This document shows positions 17,553-26,204 of a stretch of DNA of 64,000 nt, piece after piece. The position numbers were made by a program, and so were the translations under genes. The DNA is from Leptospiraceae bacterium (GTDB taxonomy: Bacteria; Spirochaetota; Leptospiria; Leptospirales; Leptospiraceae), in contig JADJFV010000034.1 of assembly GCA_016708435.1 (NCBI GenBank), positions 186,001 to 250,000 on the forward strand, written 5' to 3'. Under the pieces are notes generated by a model. It made no database searches. It saw nothing but the letters and a program-made list of their open reading frames with translations, and had not been told where the DNA came from. How positions within the stretch are numbered: the first letter of the stretch is position 1; the number at the start of each line of letters is the position of its first letter.

Positions 17553-18700
17553 GTAATATGTTCCTTCTTCGTAATATTTATTAGAATCCCAAGTGAGATC
17601 ATGACAGTTAGTAAAGAAGAGCCGCCATAGCTCATAAAAGGGAGACTAATTCCAGTAATTGGGAATAGCCCTGTTACTACAAATAGATTTATGATAATTT
17701 GTATACTTATCATAAGAACTATTCCCGATCCTAATAAGAAGCCAAATGGCTCGTTTACTCGTCTTACCAGAGAAAATCCTCTCACTATTAAAAAAGTAAA
17801 CAGAGATAGCAATACTAGAAATCCAATAAAGCCATAGTCTTGGACAAAGGTTGCTAAAATAAAATCTGTATGGTTGTAAGGAAGCGACCTGTGTGAGTGG
17901 CTGGTAGAAATTTGATTTCCAAACCATCCACTTTCCATAAAGGCACGAAAAGAAGAATACAATTGAAAACCGTCTCCGTCTTTGTCACTGTATGGATTTA
18001 ACCAGACCTCAATTCTTTTTCTCCAATAGCCCACCCGATAGATTAAAAACAAGATGAGAGGGGTCGCAGATAAAAATCCAAGGACTAATTTTTTTACAGG
18101 AAATCCATTTAGAAAAATAAGCGCTAAGATCATCGAAGTAATTTGAAGAGTAGTTCCAAGAGCAGGCTCGAGCATTATCAATACGAGAATGATTCCAAGC
18201 GCCGCACCCGGAATCAAATAGGTTTTAGCTGTCTTTTCGTGAATATGATTTAGTTTTACAAAAAATGCAGAGAGATAAATTAAAACTGCAATTTTACAAA
18301 ACTCACTCGGTTGTATTTGCAGTGGACCAAATCCAATCCATCTATGAAAATTTCTACCCGACTGAGTCTTTACAGTTTTACTAAGTCCCGGTATGAAAAC
18401 TAAAATCAAGAGGATAATGGATAACACGATTAAATAGACTGCATAGTGTTGAAAGATTCGGTAAGGAACATTTGCAAATATAAGAAAGAATGTAAAAGAG
18501 ACTCCAAGCCAGACTGCCTGTTTTTTTAAAAAAAAGTAAGGATCTTCTGTCAGCTTATGAGCGGTAACCGCTGAGCCTGAAAAAAGAGCAGAGATTCCAA
18601 CTAAAAGTAAAATTAAGATTACATAGACTAAAGGTAGGTCGATTGGATTTTTTCCAATCACGATAAATTTCTTAAACCATTCCTTTAGTAGCTTTATCAT
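17549..18700 (-). CDS. ftsW: FtsW/RodA-type SEDS peptidoglycan glycosyltransferase
   Basis: A SEDS-family polytopic membrane protein of about 383 residues with roughly ten transmembrane segments. It polymerises lipid II at the septum together with a class B PBP. The frame is open further upstream into mraY, but the ATG at 18700 (MIKLLKEWF), six bases past the mraY stop, is the sensible start. Characteristic blocks are PSEFCKIAVLIYLSAF, the loop HRSLPYNHTDFILA and the C-terminal LPFMSYGGSSLL. Position between mraY and murG supports FtsW rather than RodA. Confidence 0.9.
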   Translation of the reverse strand: MIKLLKEWFKKFIVIGKNPIDLPLVYVILILLLVGISALFSGSAVTAHKLTEDPYFFLKKQAVWLGVSFTFFLIFANVPYRIFQHYAVYLIVLSIILLILVFIPGLSKTVKTQSGRNFHRWIGFGPLQIQPSEFCKIAVLIYLSAFFVKLNHIHEKTAKTYLIPGAALGIILVLIMLEPALGTTLQITSMILALIFLNGFPVKKLVLGFLSATPLILFLIYRVGYWRKRIEVWLNPYSDKDGDGFQLYSSFRAFMESGWFGNQISTSHSHRSLPYNHTDFILATFVQDYGFIGFLVLLSLFTFLIVRGFSLVRRVNEPFGFLLGSGIVLMISIQIIINLFVVTGLFPITGISLPFMSYGGSSLLTVMISLGILINITKKEHIT

Positions 18701-18705
18701 TTTGT

Positions 18706-19815
18706 TTATTGAATCCGAAGCGTTGAAAGTGCGAATAGGGCGAGGATTACACCTATTATCCAAAATCGAATTACAATCTTGGTTTCTTTGATTCCCATTA
18801 ATTCAAAATGATGATGAATCGGTGCCATTTTGAAAATTCTCTTTCCGGTGAGTTTAAAAGATCCTACTTGTAACATCACACTGACTGCTTCCATTACAAA
18901 TACTCCGCCTAGAATAAAGAGCAGAAATTCTTTTTTAAGCATTACAGCTACCATTCCGAGAGTTGCCCCTAAAAACAAAGAGCCCGTATCTCCCATGAAT
19001 ACTTCTGCGGGATGTGTGTTAAACCATAAAAAACCGAGTAGGGCACCGGCGAGTGCGGATAAGAATACAGAATATTCATGAGCACCCTGTAAATAGGGAA
19101 TGTTTAGATAATTGGCAGCTATTGGAGTTCCTGAGGCGTAGGCGATAATGGCAAGTGTAATCGTTGCAATCATGGCTGTTCCTGTGGCTAATCCATCTAA
19201 TCCGTCAGTGAGATTGACCCCATGAGAACTTCCAATAATTACTATTATCGAAAAGGGAATTGCAAGAAGTCCTAAGTTAATCACAGGACCTTTGATAAAA
19301 GGAAGAAATAAATCAGTTAAAGTAAACGCGACTCCTTTTCCCTCTGTGTGCGAAGCTCCTGTTAAAAAAAAGAAAATGGAGCAAAAGGCAAATGCAATTA
19401 GAATGGATAATCCAAATTTAACTCTACTTCTCATTCCACCTTTGATTTTTAAAATTGCCTTTTCATAGTCGTCTCTAAATCCAAGCATAGAGAATAAAAA
19501 ACTAAACGTAGTCAGTAAAATTAAATTTAGATTTTTTAAATTTCCCCAGAGAGCTACGGATAATACAAGCGTGGAGATAATCATGAGTCCACCCATGGTA
19601 GGAGTTCCCGCTTTTACGGCATGTGTTACAGGTCCGTCGGTTCTAACTGTTTCACTGAATTTTAGTCCATATAAATACGCAATGATTCGCTTGCCCAAAA
19701 AGAAAGAGAGGAACATGGATGTTAGCCCCGCCATGAGAGCTCGAAAGGTTACATAGTTAAAGATTCTAAAAAAGCCAACGTCTGAGCCAAATAAATCATA
19801 GATATATTGAAACAT
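18706..19815 (-). CDS. mraY: Phospho-N-acetylmuramoyl-pentapeptide transferase
   Basis: A 369-residue integral-membrane enzyme that makes lipid I from UDP-MurNAc-pentapeptide and undecaprenyl phosphate. Diagnostic features are GFRDDYEKA (the Asp pair), NLTDGLDGLATG, FMGDTGSLFLG and the signature PIHHHFELMGIKE. About ten hydrophobic segments are present. It lies seven bases after murE; the usual murF before it and murD after it are missing. Confidence 0.95.
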   Translation of the reverse strand: MFQYIYDLFGSDVGFFRIFNYVTFRALMAGLTSMFLSFFLGKRIIAYLYGLKFSETVRTDGPVTHAVKAGTPTMGGLMIISTLVLSVALWGNLKNLNLILLTTFSFLFSMLGFRDDYEKAILKIKGGMRSRVKFGLSILIAFAFCSIFFFLTGASHTEGKGVAFTLTDLFLPFIKGPVINLGLLAIPFSIIVIIGSSHGVNLTDGLDGLATGTAMIATITLAIIAYASGTPIAANYLNIPYLQGAHEYSVFLSALAGALLGFLWFNTHPAEVFMGDTGSLFLGATLGMVAVMLKKEFLLFILGGVFVMEAVSVMLQVGSFKLTGKRIFKMAPIHHHFELMGIKETKIVIRFWIIGVILALFALSTLRIQ

Positions 19816-19821
19816 AAATAC

Positions 19822-21336
19822 TTATCTCCTGCTTTTTTCGTCGTGTTGAAAGGCTTCCATTAATTCCCTCGCGTCGCTGAAGTCTTCTCTTTTGTTTCCA
19901 ATGATTTGCACTGTCTCATGTCCTTTTCCTGCAACAAGTAAAAGTCCTTCATCGGGTAATATCTCTATGCCGCGAAGGATAGCCTGTCTTCTATTTGCAA
20001 TTCGCAGAAAAGAAGTGAATTTTTTCGGGAAGCCTGCTTGTATATCGTCTAGAATTTCTTCCGGGTCTTCTGATCTGGGGTTGTCCGATGTAATGATAAC
20101 CATGTCGGCAAGGCTTGAAGCAATTTTACCCATGATAGGCCGTTTGGTTTTGTCTCTGTCTCCACCACAACCGAAAACGCAAATTACTTTGCTGTGTGGA
20201 ATTTCTTGAATGCTTTTTAATACGTTTAAAAGCGCGTCTGGTGTATGCGCATAATCCACAATAGCCACCCTTGTCTTCTTGCTATTGTATACGATTTGAA
20301 ATCTTCCATTGACAGGAATTAGATTTCCTACTGTGTTACGAATCGATTCTAATTCTAATCCCATGGCACGGGCTGCAACGATTGCAAGAGATACGTTTAA
20401 AAAATTGAAATTTCCGAGTAGGTTAGTTGTGAAATCAATTTGCCCGCTTCCTTTTTCCTTGAAATCAAATTCAATTCCCCGTAGAGATAGACTTTTGATT
20501 TTGCCTTCGAAGTCTTTTCCTTTTCCGAATTGAAGCAAATTGATTTTAAGTTTTGCTTTTTTTATTAAAGCAAGCATCTTATCGGAGCCTGCTGATTCAG
20601 TAGAAATTGCAGCAAACGTGTTCTTATGCACAGACCTGGCAAGTAGTTTAAAAAGTATGAATTTACTCTTTAGATAATCTGCCATTGTCTTATGAAAGTC
20701 TAAATGATCCTGTGTAAGATTTGTAAATAGTGCGCCAAATATCTGTAAGCCGTTTAATCGACCTAGCTTTAATCCATGAGAGCTTGCTTCCATGAATACA
20801 TATTCGATTTCTTCTTTGACCATGTCGGCTAGGACTTCGTTTAGAGTGCTTGCGTCAGGAGTTGTGTAGCCGGTTTGAATTACTCTGTTTGCGTATCTAG
20901 TTTCAATCGTTCCAATGATTCCGCAATTTTTATTTTCGCGGGAGAATATATCGTTTAGGATATAAGTCATGGAGGTTTTTCCATTTGTCCCCGTGATTGC
21001 AATGATCTTACATTTTTTGGAAGGCTCATCTTTTAAAAGAGAAGCAAGGTAACCGTGGACTTGCATTGGGTCTTGTTGGCTTATGATTATATTGGAAAAA
21101 CTTTTTGCTTCTGTTAAATACTGACTATTTTTACGTATCAGAATAGTTTTTACTTTTTTCTTCAGGGCGTCTTGTAGATACTCGCTCGATTTTTCTCCAA
21201 AGTTTTCATAGAGACAAAAAATATCATCCTCTTCAAGCTTGCGGCTATCGGATTGGATGTAAGCAATATTTGCCTCTGGATTGCCACTGAGTAATGATAT
21301 GAGTTTTATTTTCTGGGTTAGTTCTGAGATTAACAT
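19822..21336 (-). CDS. murE: UDP-MurNAc-L-Ala-D-Glu ligase, predicted meso-diaminopimelate-adding
   Basis: A 504-residue Mur ligase. The ATP loop is AITGTNGKTSMTYI near residue 115; a central ASSHGLKLGRL and C-terminal VDYAHTPDAL and FGCGGDRDKTKR are present. The substrate loop reads DNPRSEDP, the DNPR form linked to meso-diaminopimelate addition in Gram-negative MurE enzymes. Lysine-adding enzymes differ there. This fits a DAP-type peptidoglycan as known for Leptospira. No ftsI gene precedes it, which departs from the standard dcw order. Confidence 0.95.
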   Translation of the reverse strand: MLISELTQKIKLISLLSGNPEANIAYIQSDSRKLEEDDIFCLYENFGEKSSEYLQDALKKKVKTILIRKNSQYLTEAKSFSNIIISQQDPMQVHGYLASLLKDEPSKKCKIIAITGTNGKTSMTYILNDIFSRENKNCGIIGTIETRYANRVIQTGYTTPDASTLNEVLADMVKEEIEYVFMEASSHGLKLGRLNGLQIFGALFTNLTQDHLDFHKTMADYLKSKFILFKLLARSVHKNTFAAISTESAGSDKMLALIKKAKLKINLLQFGKGKDFEGKIKSLSLRGIEFDFKEKGSGQIDFTTNLLGNFNFLNVSLAIVAARAMGLELESIRNTVGNLIPVNGRFQIVYNSKKTRVAIVDYAHTPDALLNVLKSIQEIPHSKVICVFGCGGDRDKTKRPIMGKIASSLADMVIITSDNPRSEDPEEILDDIQAGFPKKFTSFLRIANRRQAILRGIEILPDEGLLLVAGKGHETVQIIGNKREDFSDARELMEAFQHDEKSRR

Positions 21337-21377
21337 ATTGATTTTTTTGAGGATTTGATTCTTAAAGAGCTACTAAG

Positions 21378-21719
21378 TCATTTATAAATTTCGAAGCTTT
21401 TATTCTCAGCCGGAAGGATAAGGGTGATTATCTTTTTGTTGGCATAGCCGGCTGCTTGGTTATTTTTTCTGTATATTGATTCCATTCTTTCTGCTGAGGT
21501 AGAAGTTGCAATTCCTACTTTGAGTTCGTAATTCTTTTTGTATAATTCCTCTTTCTTTTGAGAGAGCTTTTTGATTTGACGATTTAAATGTGCATGGTCA
21601 ATGCTTTGCCATACAAGTAAAAAAAGAACACTCGCAGGAATTGTAATCTTTACTAGTGCAAGTAAAATGGAGCCAATTGTATTTTTAATTTCTTTTTTAT
21701 CTAAATGTGCAACAATCAT
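21378..21719 (-). CDS. ftsL: FtsL-like divisome protein
   Basis: A 113-residue bitopic protein. A short charged cytoplasmic start is followed by one membrane helix (ILLALVKITIPASVLFLLVW, about residues 18-37) and a charged heptad-like segment (LNRQIKKLSQKKEELYKKNYEL) predicted to be a coiled coil. That architecture, the size and the position directly after rsmH match FtsL, which joins FtsB and FtsQ in the divisome. Primary sequence conservation is low in this family, so the name rests on topology and location. It overlaps rsmH by four bases. Confidence 0.7.
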   Translation of the reverse strand: MIVAHLDKKEIKNTIGSILLALVKITIPASVLFLLVWQSIDHAHLNRQIKKLSQKKEELYKKNYELKVGIATSTSAERMESIYRKNNQAAGYANKKIITLILPAENKSFEIYK

Positions 21720-22627
21720 AATGCCTTCAATACCCGCAGTTTAGCTGAGCGCGAGGACGGGTTTGTTTTCATTTCCTCTTCACTTGGAGTGATTGGCTTT
21801 TTTGTAAGTATGCTAAACATTTCGTCTTTACTTTTTTCCCGAAAAACTTGTTTTACTATCCTATCTTCTAAAGAATGAAAAGAAATCACGCACAAAATTC
21901 CACCTTTCTCTAAAAGATTTGTGAGATTTTCAATCCCATCTTTTATATGACCTAACTCATTATTCACTTCAATTCGAACTGCTTGAAACACCCGAAACGA
22001 AGGATGAGTCTTATCAGGCCAGAACTTGCGAGGAATGACTGATTCTACCAACTTCGCTAAATCTAGAGTGGTTCGAATCGGATTTTTCTTTCGCACAAGT
22101 AGAATTTTTTCTACAATCTTCTTTGTCCAGTTCTCTTCTCCATATTCTCGGAAGATTTGCGATAATTTTTCAGCCTTATATTTGTTTAAAACGTCATATG
22201 CTGTCAGTTTTCCAGTCTCATCTAGCCTCATATCCAGATATTCTTCATTTTTAAAGCTGAATCCACGCTCAGAAGAAGTCAGATGAAAAGTAGAAATTCC
22301 TAAATCCAGCAAAATCCCATCTACTTTGCCTTTGCCTATTCTTTCTTCGAGGTCAGTCGCATCTACTTCTGAAAAATTTCCTTCGAGTGGATAGAATCTC
22401 CCTTGATACGCACTGAGTCTTTCTGTCGCACGGGCAAGCATGATCGAGTCGCGGTCGTTTAATACTAATTTTGCTTTCTGAAATTCTTTTAGAACTAGCT
22501 CACTGTGTCCGCCTTCGCCTGCGGTTCCATCTAGAAAAATTGGATTTTCTTGGTTTTCAATCTGACCAAAGAATTCTAAAATTTCTTTTGGTAAGACGGG
22601 AATATGTGTGGGTTTAAATTCTTCCAT
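21716..22627 (-). CDS. rsmH: 16S rRNA (cytosine(1402)-N(4))-methyltransferase
   Basis: A 303-residue SAM-dependent methyltransferase (MraW). Motif I is LDGTAGEGGHSELVL; further blocks are GILLDLGISTFHLTSSERGFSF, RMDLRLD-like (YLDMRLDE), and ISFHSLEDRIVK near residue 255. It N4-methylates C1402 of 16S rRNA and conventionally opens the dcw cluster. Here it is preceded by a lipoprotein gene three bases upstream rather than by mraZ. Confidence 0.95.
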   Translation of the reverse strand: MEEFKPTHIPVLPKEILEFFGQIENQENPIFLDGTAGEGGHSELVLKEFQKAKLVLNDRDSIMLARATERLSAYQGRFYPLEGNFSEVDATDLEERIGKGKVDGILLDLGISTFHLTSSERGFSFKNEEYLDMRLDETGKLTAYDVLNKYKAEKLSQIFREYGEENWTKKIVEKILLVRKKNPIRTTLDLAKLVESVIPRKFWPDKTHPSFRVFQAVRIEVNNELGHIKDGIENLTNLLEKGGILCVISFHSLEDRIVKQVFREKSKDEMFSILTKKPITPSEEEMKTNPSSRSAKLRVLKAL

Positions 22628-22630
22628 TTC

Positions 22631-23725
22631 TTATTGGCAGAATTCTGGAAATAGAGTCCAGCTAGTGGCGAGAGTTTTTAAATAAATTTCTTTTTGGAGA
22701 ATTTTTATTTTTTTAATTTCAAGAGATTCTGCGATTGCCGCTTTGAATGCGAGAGAATAACAAAGATTATACGCATTTTTTTTCTTGATGCCTTTTTTTA
22801 GAATTTGGTCAATCGTAAGAGAGCAAAATTCTTTTCCTGTTTGGTTTAATTCATCCATTGTGACGTCTTCTTTGTTTGGATAAAAATAATTCCAAGTCGA
22901 GCCCGTTGTAAAAACTTTGTAGTCGTCGCCTAACTTTAATTTTGTGATAGGAGAGAGTCGATTTGATTTGTTTAGATTTTCTAAGATAAACGCTTTGCAT
23001 TTTTCGTAAGAGCTTGCTTCGCTTTTAAAAAAAGAAGAGATTGGTTGTCTACAGGCATTGATTCCTGGCTTGATATTTGAAAGCTCTTCTAACATAGATT
23101 GAATTCCAATTTTTGAAGTTAATACTTTCGCTTCTCTTTCGGTTGTGACTTCTACGGAGTCCGAGCCAATTTGCAGGAGTGCGATTTCTTTGTTTTCTTT
23201 TTGAATTTCTTTTGTGCTTTGAATGGATTTTAGAGTGAGCTTTGCTTCTTCTTCCGCGTTCATTAATTTGGTTTGGACTTTTAATTTTTCAGAGATAAAA
23301 TAACTTTCTACATCTTTTAAAGTTTGCTTTGCCTCCGTGTCCTTCCCCGCGTTAAAACTTCCGGTTGCAATATAACCTACGCTCTGGATTTTTTTTCGAA
23401 GAGCAGGTCTTGCTAATTCCATATCGGCAAGACCTTTGTAGATTTGGTCAAGAGTCTCTTTGCTGCTAGTTGTCGCATAATTTACATTATCCGTAAAGTA
23501 TTCGACACATCTAGAATATTCTTTTGGTTTTTCAGCAATGCACTTGAAATTCGTGCTTGCCGATTTGTCTACTTCAAACAAACAAAATTCAGTGGCAAAT
23601 CCAGTGGAGTTTAGAACCAAATGTAAGTTTGTTTCGCCCTGTTTCTTCTGTTTTCCTGAAAGAATGCTGCATTGTATGCTAAAAATAAGGATTAAAAGAG
23701 AAGAAATATGGCGAAAAAGAATCAT
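22631..23725 (-). CDS. Predicted lipoprotein of unknown function
   Basis: A 364-residue protein with a lipoprotein signal peptide (ISSLLILIFSIQC, Cys near residue 19). The mature part is lysine- and glutamate-rich, mostly helical, with an apparent coiled-coil stretch at about residues 140-200 and several spaced cysteines (CRQP, EKCKAF, FCSLT, NLCYS). No known domain was recognised. It stands three bases before rsmH, so it is the probable first gene of the dcw transcript. A role in envelope assembly is suggested only by this position. Confidence 0.6.
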   Translation of the reverse strand: MILFRHISSLLILIFSIQCSILSGKQKKQGETNLHLVLNSTGFATEFCLFEVDKSASTNFKCIAEKPKEYSRCVEYFTDNVNYATTSSKETLDQIYKGLADMELARPALRKKIQSVGYIATGSFNAGKDTEAKQTLKDVESYFISEKLKVQTKLMNAEEEAKLTLKSIQSTKEIQKENKEIALLQIGSDSVEVTTEREAKVLTSKIGIQSMLEELSNIKPGINACRQPISSFFKSEASSYEKCKAFILENLNKSNRLSPITKLKLGDDYKVFTTGSTWNYFYPNKEDVTMDELNQTGKEFCSLTIDQILKKGIKKKNAYNLCYSLAFKAAIAESLEIKKIKILQKEIYLKTLATSWTLFPEFCQ

Positions 23726-23817
23726 TCCGAAACAATTCTAAAAAAGCCTAGGAAGTCTAGCATTTTTTACCTTTCTACTTTCTATACAAATTCCTTAAGA
23801 TGACGTTTACTCATCTA

Positions 23818-23903
23818 CGGTCTAGCTACGCTTATATAGCCGGTGCTTGTGCGGACTAAATTGCGGTTACTACCCGTTCTAGACCGAAGCTATAAGCGTA
23901 GCT
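23818..23903. repeat. Inverted repeat in the promoter-proximal gap
   Basis: AGCTACGCTTATA (23824-23836) and TATAAGCGTAGCT (23891-23903) are a perfect 13-base inverted repeat. CGGTCTAG (23818-23825) also matches CTAGACCG (23879-23886). The arms lie in the 305-bp gap between the divergent lipoprotein and MBL-fold genes. No T-run follows, so a simple terminator is unlikely; a small mobile remnant or structured leader is possible. The rest of the gap is AT-rich and shows nothing else. Confidence 0.5.
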
Positions 23904-24030
23904 GAACCGTTGTTGGTATATACGCATCTATAAGGAAGTGGTAAGTTGTTTATATAAATTTCTGTTGTAAAATAAAAATAAATTATTAGAATCTACAATT
24001 GTTTGTCGTATGGAATAAAGAGAGGTAATT

Positions 24031-25059
24031 ATGAAAGTAACAGCACTTGGAACTCATTCAGCATTTGCAACTGGAACATTTAAAGAAAGCATTGATACAA
24101 AATACATAAAAGAATTAATCGAAAAATCCCAGACGAAAGAAGACAAAGCCATTGCGATTGGTGAAATCGAAAAGATGGTGAGTGAGCACAAAGAAAGAGT
24201 GTATGCTCCGAGGTTTCAAAGTAATTTTCTTTTGGAATTTGAAACAAAAGGAAAAATCAAAGACCATGTGTATCGTTTCGTAATTGATTTCGGCGGAGAT
24301 ATAAGACACTCACTCGCAAATGTTGGTCTTAAGATGGGAGACATTGACGGTTACTATTGCTCACACCCTCACGCAGATCATATTGGAGGAGTAGAAGGAA
24401 TTGCACTCTCTACTATTTTTAATCCGTATTGGAATTCTAGAAAATTAGAATGGCTACGAAAACCGGGCACTGATCCAAATGATAAAACTCTCGACAATAT
24501 TCTAGATAGACTCTTTCGAAAAGAATCTCTGCCTAATGACTGTAAGCCGGATCTCTGGGGTCATCGGGAAGTATTAGAAAATCTCTGGGAGTCAGCAAGA
24601 CCAGGACTCGATACACTACAAGGTGTGAAGAGAGTTGCACTGGATACTTTTTATAATCCTGTGCCAATGGTAAAAGACATAGAGTATGATATGGAAGATG
24701 GAAGAAGAACCTGGAGATTTTATACAATTGAATCAACACATGTGATTGGAGGTACTTCTCATATGCCGTCTTACGGTCTTATCTTCGAATGCACGGACGG
24801 ACAAAAAATTTATTTTCCAACAGACACTCTTCTCATGATGCCACCTACAATGAGAGCCTTCTATGAATCCGCAACTGTCATTTATCAGGACTGTGAAACA
24901 GGAATTCGAAGTGGAGTGCATTCTCATATAGACGACATCCGCAAGTGCGAACCTGAAGTAAAAAAGAAATGCTTTCTCTATCACTACACAGAAGAGCCAG
25001 TCGTTGACCCCGATGAATTCAGAGGCATACTACGAATAGGCGACGTGCATATGTATTGA
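24031..25059 (+). CDS. MBL-fold metallo-hydrolase
   Basis: A 342-residue metallo-beta-lactamase-fold protein. The metal motif SHPHADHIGG places His112, His114, Asp116 and His117; later ligands are likely His in STHVIGGTSH, Asp in FPTDTLL and His in YHYTEE. A segment of about 50 residues (EKSQTKEDKA and on) is inserted near the N-terminus. Broad relatives include phosphodiesterases, RNase Z and glyoxalases; the substrate cannot be told. The start has a good Shine-Dalgarno (AGAGAGG) seven bases upstream. It borders the repeat-rich island on its right. Confidence 0.8.
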   Translation: MKVTALGTHSAFATGTFKESIDTKYIKELIEKSQTKEDKAIAIGEIEKMVSEHKERVYAPRFQSNFLLEFETKGKIKDHVYRFVIDFGGDIRHSLANVGLKMGDIDGYYCSHPHADHIGGVEGIALSTIFNPYWNSRKLEWLRKPGTDPNDKTLDNILDRLFRKESLPNDCKPDLWGHREVLENLWESARPGLDTLQGVKRVALDTFYNPVPMVKDIEYDMEDGRRTWRFYTIESTHVIGGTSHMPSYGLIFECTDGQKIYFPTDTLLMMPPTMRAFYESATVIYQDCETGIRSGVHSHIDDIRKCEPEVKKKCFLYHYTEEPVVDPDEFRGILRIGDVHMY

Positions 25060-25068
25060 GTGTTTGAT

Positions 25069-25242
25069 ACACTGCATAGTCCTTGCAGATATTCGAGCGA
25101 CCCAAGGAAGCGAGAATCAGCTGTTCATGCAGGCAGATATTACGCTCCGTTGGAGCTTAGCCCCGAATGGGGCGCAATACTCTCGGCATGGGAGCAAGCC
25201 CTTGCCGATGTATTTGTAAAGAATCATTTTGAAGTATATTAG
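25069..25242 (+). repeat. Multi-hairpin intergenic repeat, copy 1 (diverged)
   Basis: This copy shares with copies 2 and 3 the CACTGCATAGTCCTTGCAG start, the GCTCC-GTT-GGAGC hairpin, the GCCCC-GAAT-GGGGC hairpin, the GGCATGGGAGCAAGCCCTTGCC hairpin and the tail GATGTATTTGTAAAGAATCAT. It differs by about 35 extra bases where the others have GACTATGCAGGAG. The leading GGATAAT/ATTATCC hairpin is absent here. It starts nine bases past the MBL-fold stop codon. Confidence 0.7.
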
Positions 25243-25380
25243 AACTAAAATAAAACTCGATACGGCAATGACAGTCATTAGTATTTTATAAAAAGCCTGT
25301 CTCCATTGATAGGTTTCAATTAAAGCAACAATTAAACCAATCCATATAGAAACTGTGAATGCCAGTAATGAATCCCTCAA
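25117..25380 (-). CDS. Small membrane protein ORF running into repeat copy 1
   Basis: An 87-codon frame starting at TTG 25380. The first ~50 residues form two convincing hydrophobic segments (LLAFTVSIWIGLIVALIE and ILMTVIAVSSFILVLIYF). The last ~37 residues are encoded by the intergenic repeat on its minus strand. This suggests a real small membrane gene whose 3' end was overwritten by the repeat. It overlaps the preceding small ORF by a TTGA junction. Function unknown; the reading frame alone is weak evidence. Confidence 0.35.
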   Translation of the reverse strand: MRDSLLAFTVSIWIGLIVALIETYQWRQAFYKILMTVIAVSSFILVLIYFKMILYKYIGKGLLPCREYCAPFGAKLQRSVISACMNS

Positions 25381-25538
25381 AATTCCTCTTTTCTTAATTC
25401 TTTTAAAACCTGTTTTTTTACAATCCGTATAATTATCAGAGTAAGAGAAATTACGCTAAAAGAAACCGCTAAAGTAGTTACAACAATTGAATAAAAGTCT
25501 ATATAGTTTCCCCTTACAAATTTTTTATCTTTTCTCAA
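25377..25538 (-). CDS. Possible 53-aa membrane peptide
   Basis: A short frame from TTG 25538 encodes a basic start, a hydrophobic segment (SIVVTTLAVSFSVISLTLII) and a lysine-rich tail ending KELRKEEF. It ends at TGA 25377-25379, overlapping the TTG start of the next small membrane ORF. The overlap and complementary topology hint at a coupled pair. No clear ribosome-binding site precedes it, so it remains tentative. Confidence 0.3.
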   Translation of the reverse strand: MRKDKKFVRGNYIDFYSIVVTTLAVSFSVISLTLIIIRIVKKQVLKELRKEEF

Positions 25539-25673
25539 AAATTGGTCAATCTTTTTCTATCGAAGACTTGTTGAAATTATTTTCTTATTATTTGCTTGAC
25601 GACATTTAAAAAAATACTATAGAATAATAAGAGATGATTTTATAAATAAGTTGGAATAAAGAGGATAATAACA

Positions 25674-25790
25674 ATGGAACAAATGCCAATATGGTTTATT
25701 ATATGTGCTATTTTTGTTTTTGTAGGGGGTCTTTCTCTTATGGCTAAAGGTCTTGTCGGCATGATCGGAAATGAAAAAAAGGAGAGGTAA
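25674..25790 (+). CDS. Possible 38-aa single-pass membrane protein
   Basis: ATG 25674 follows a GAGG ribosome-binding site nine bases upstream and opens a 38-codon frame: MEQMPIWFIICAIFVFVGG, then SLMAKGLVGMIGNEKKER. It has one membrane helix and a short positively charged tail. The stop lies just before the T-rich tract. The good ribosome-binding site and orderly topology support a real small gene; nothing else is known. Confidence 0.45.
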   Translation: MEQMPIWFIICAIFVFVGGLSLMAKGLVGMIGNEKKER

Positions 25791-25799
25791 AGAAGGGAA

Positions 25800-25942
25800 G
25801 GGGTTTTTTCTTTTTTTTTTTTGGCTTTTGTTTTTTTGTTTTTTGTTGTTTTGGTTTTTTTTTTTAGAATTAAAAATATTTTGGGGGGTTTTTTTTGTTG
25901 TTTTTTTTTTTTTTTGTTTTTTTTTTTTTTTTTTTTTTTTTC
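25800..25942. repeat. Low-complexity T/G tract
   Basis: About 145 bp almost wholly T with scattered G on the plus strand, broken only by a short AGAATTAAAAATATT stretch near 25866-25880. The longest T-run ends near 25941. It yields spurious poly-Phe and poly-Lys ORFs on the two strands. It could be a true simple-sequence tract or an assembly or sequencing artefact. Confidence 0.8.
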
Positions 25943-26000
25943 TGGAAAAGAAGAAAATGATTAGCCTGTCGTTTTTAGTTCCAAAATATTCTTTATATAA

Positions 26001-26204
26001 AAAAATCTTTCGGATAATCGGGATTATCCCATTACACTGCATAGTCCTTGCAGACTATGCAGGAGGTATTTCGCTCCGTTGGAGCTTTAGAACTATAGCC
26101 CCGAATGGGGCGCAATACCTTTCGGCATGGGAGCAAGCCCTTGCCGATGTATTTGTAAAGAATCATTTTGAAGTATATTAGAATTATAATGGAATTTTTA
26201 TATG
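26001..26204 (+). repeat. Multi-hairpin intergenic repeat, copy 2
   Basis: The first unit of a 204-bp direct tandem. Inside are hairpins GGATAAT/ATTATCC, TGCATAGTC/GACTATGCA, GCTCC/GGAGC, GCCCC/GGGGC and GGCATGGG/CCCTTGCC. The last ~20 bases before copy 3 (GGAATTTTTATATG) are spacer. The conservation between copies includes loops as well as stems. Confidence 0.8.

Noticed and set aside
25617..26181. Lys-rich and Phe-rich ORFs on the two strands around the T/G tract
   Set aside because: They are just translations of the low-complexity DNA and the hairpin repeat, with no start signals or normal amino-acid mix.
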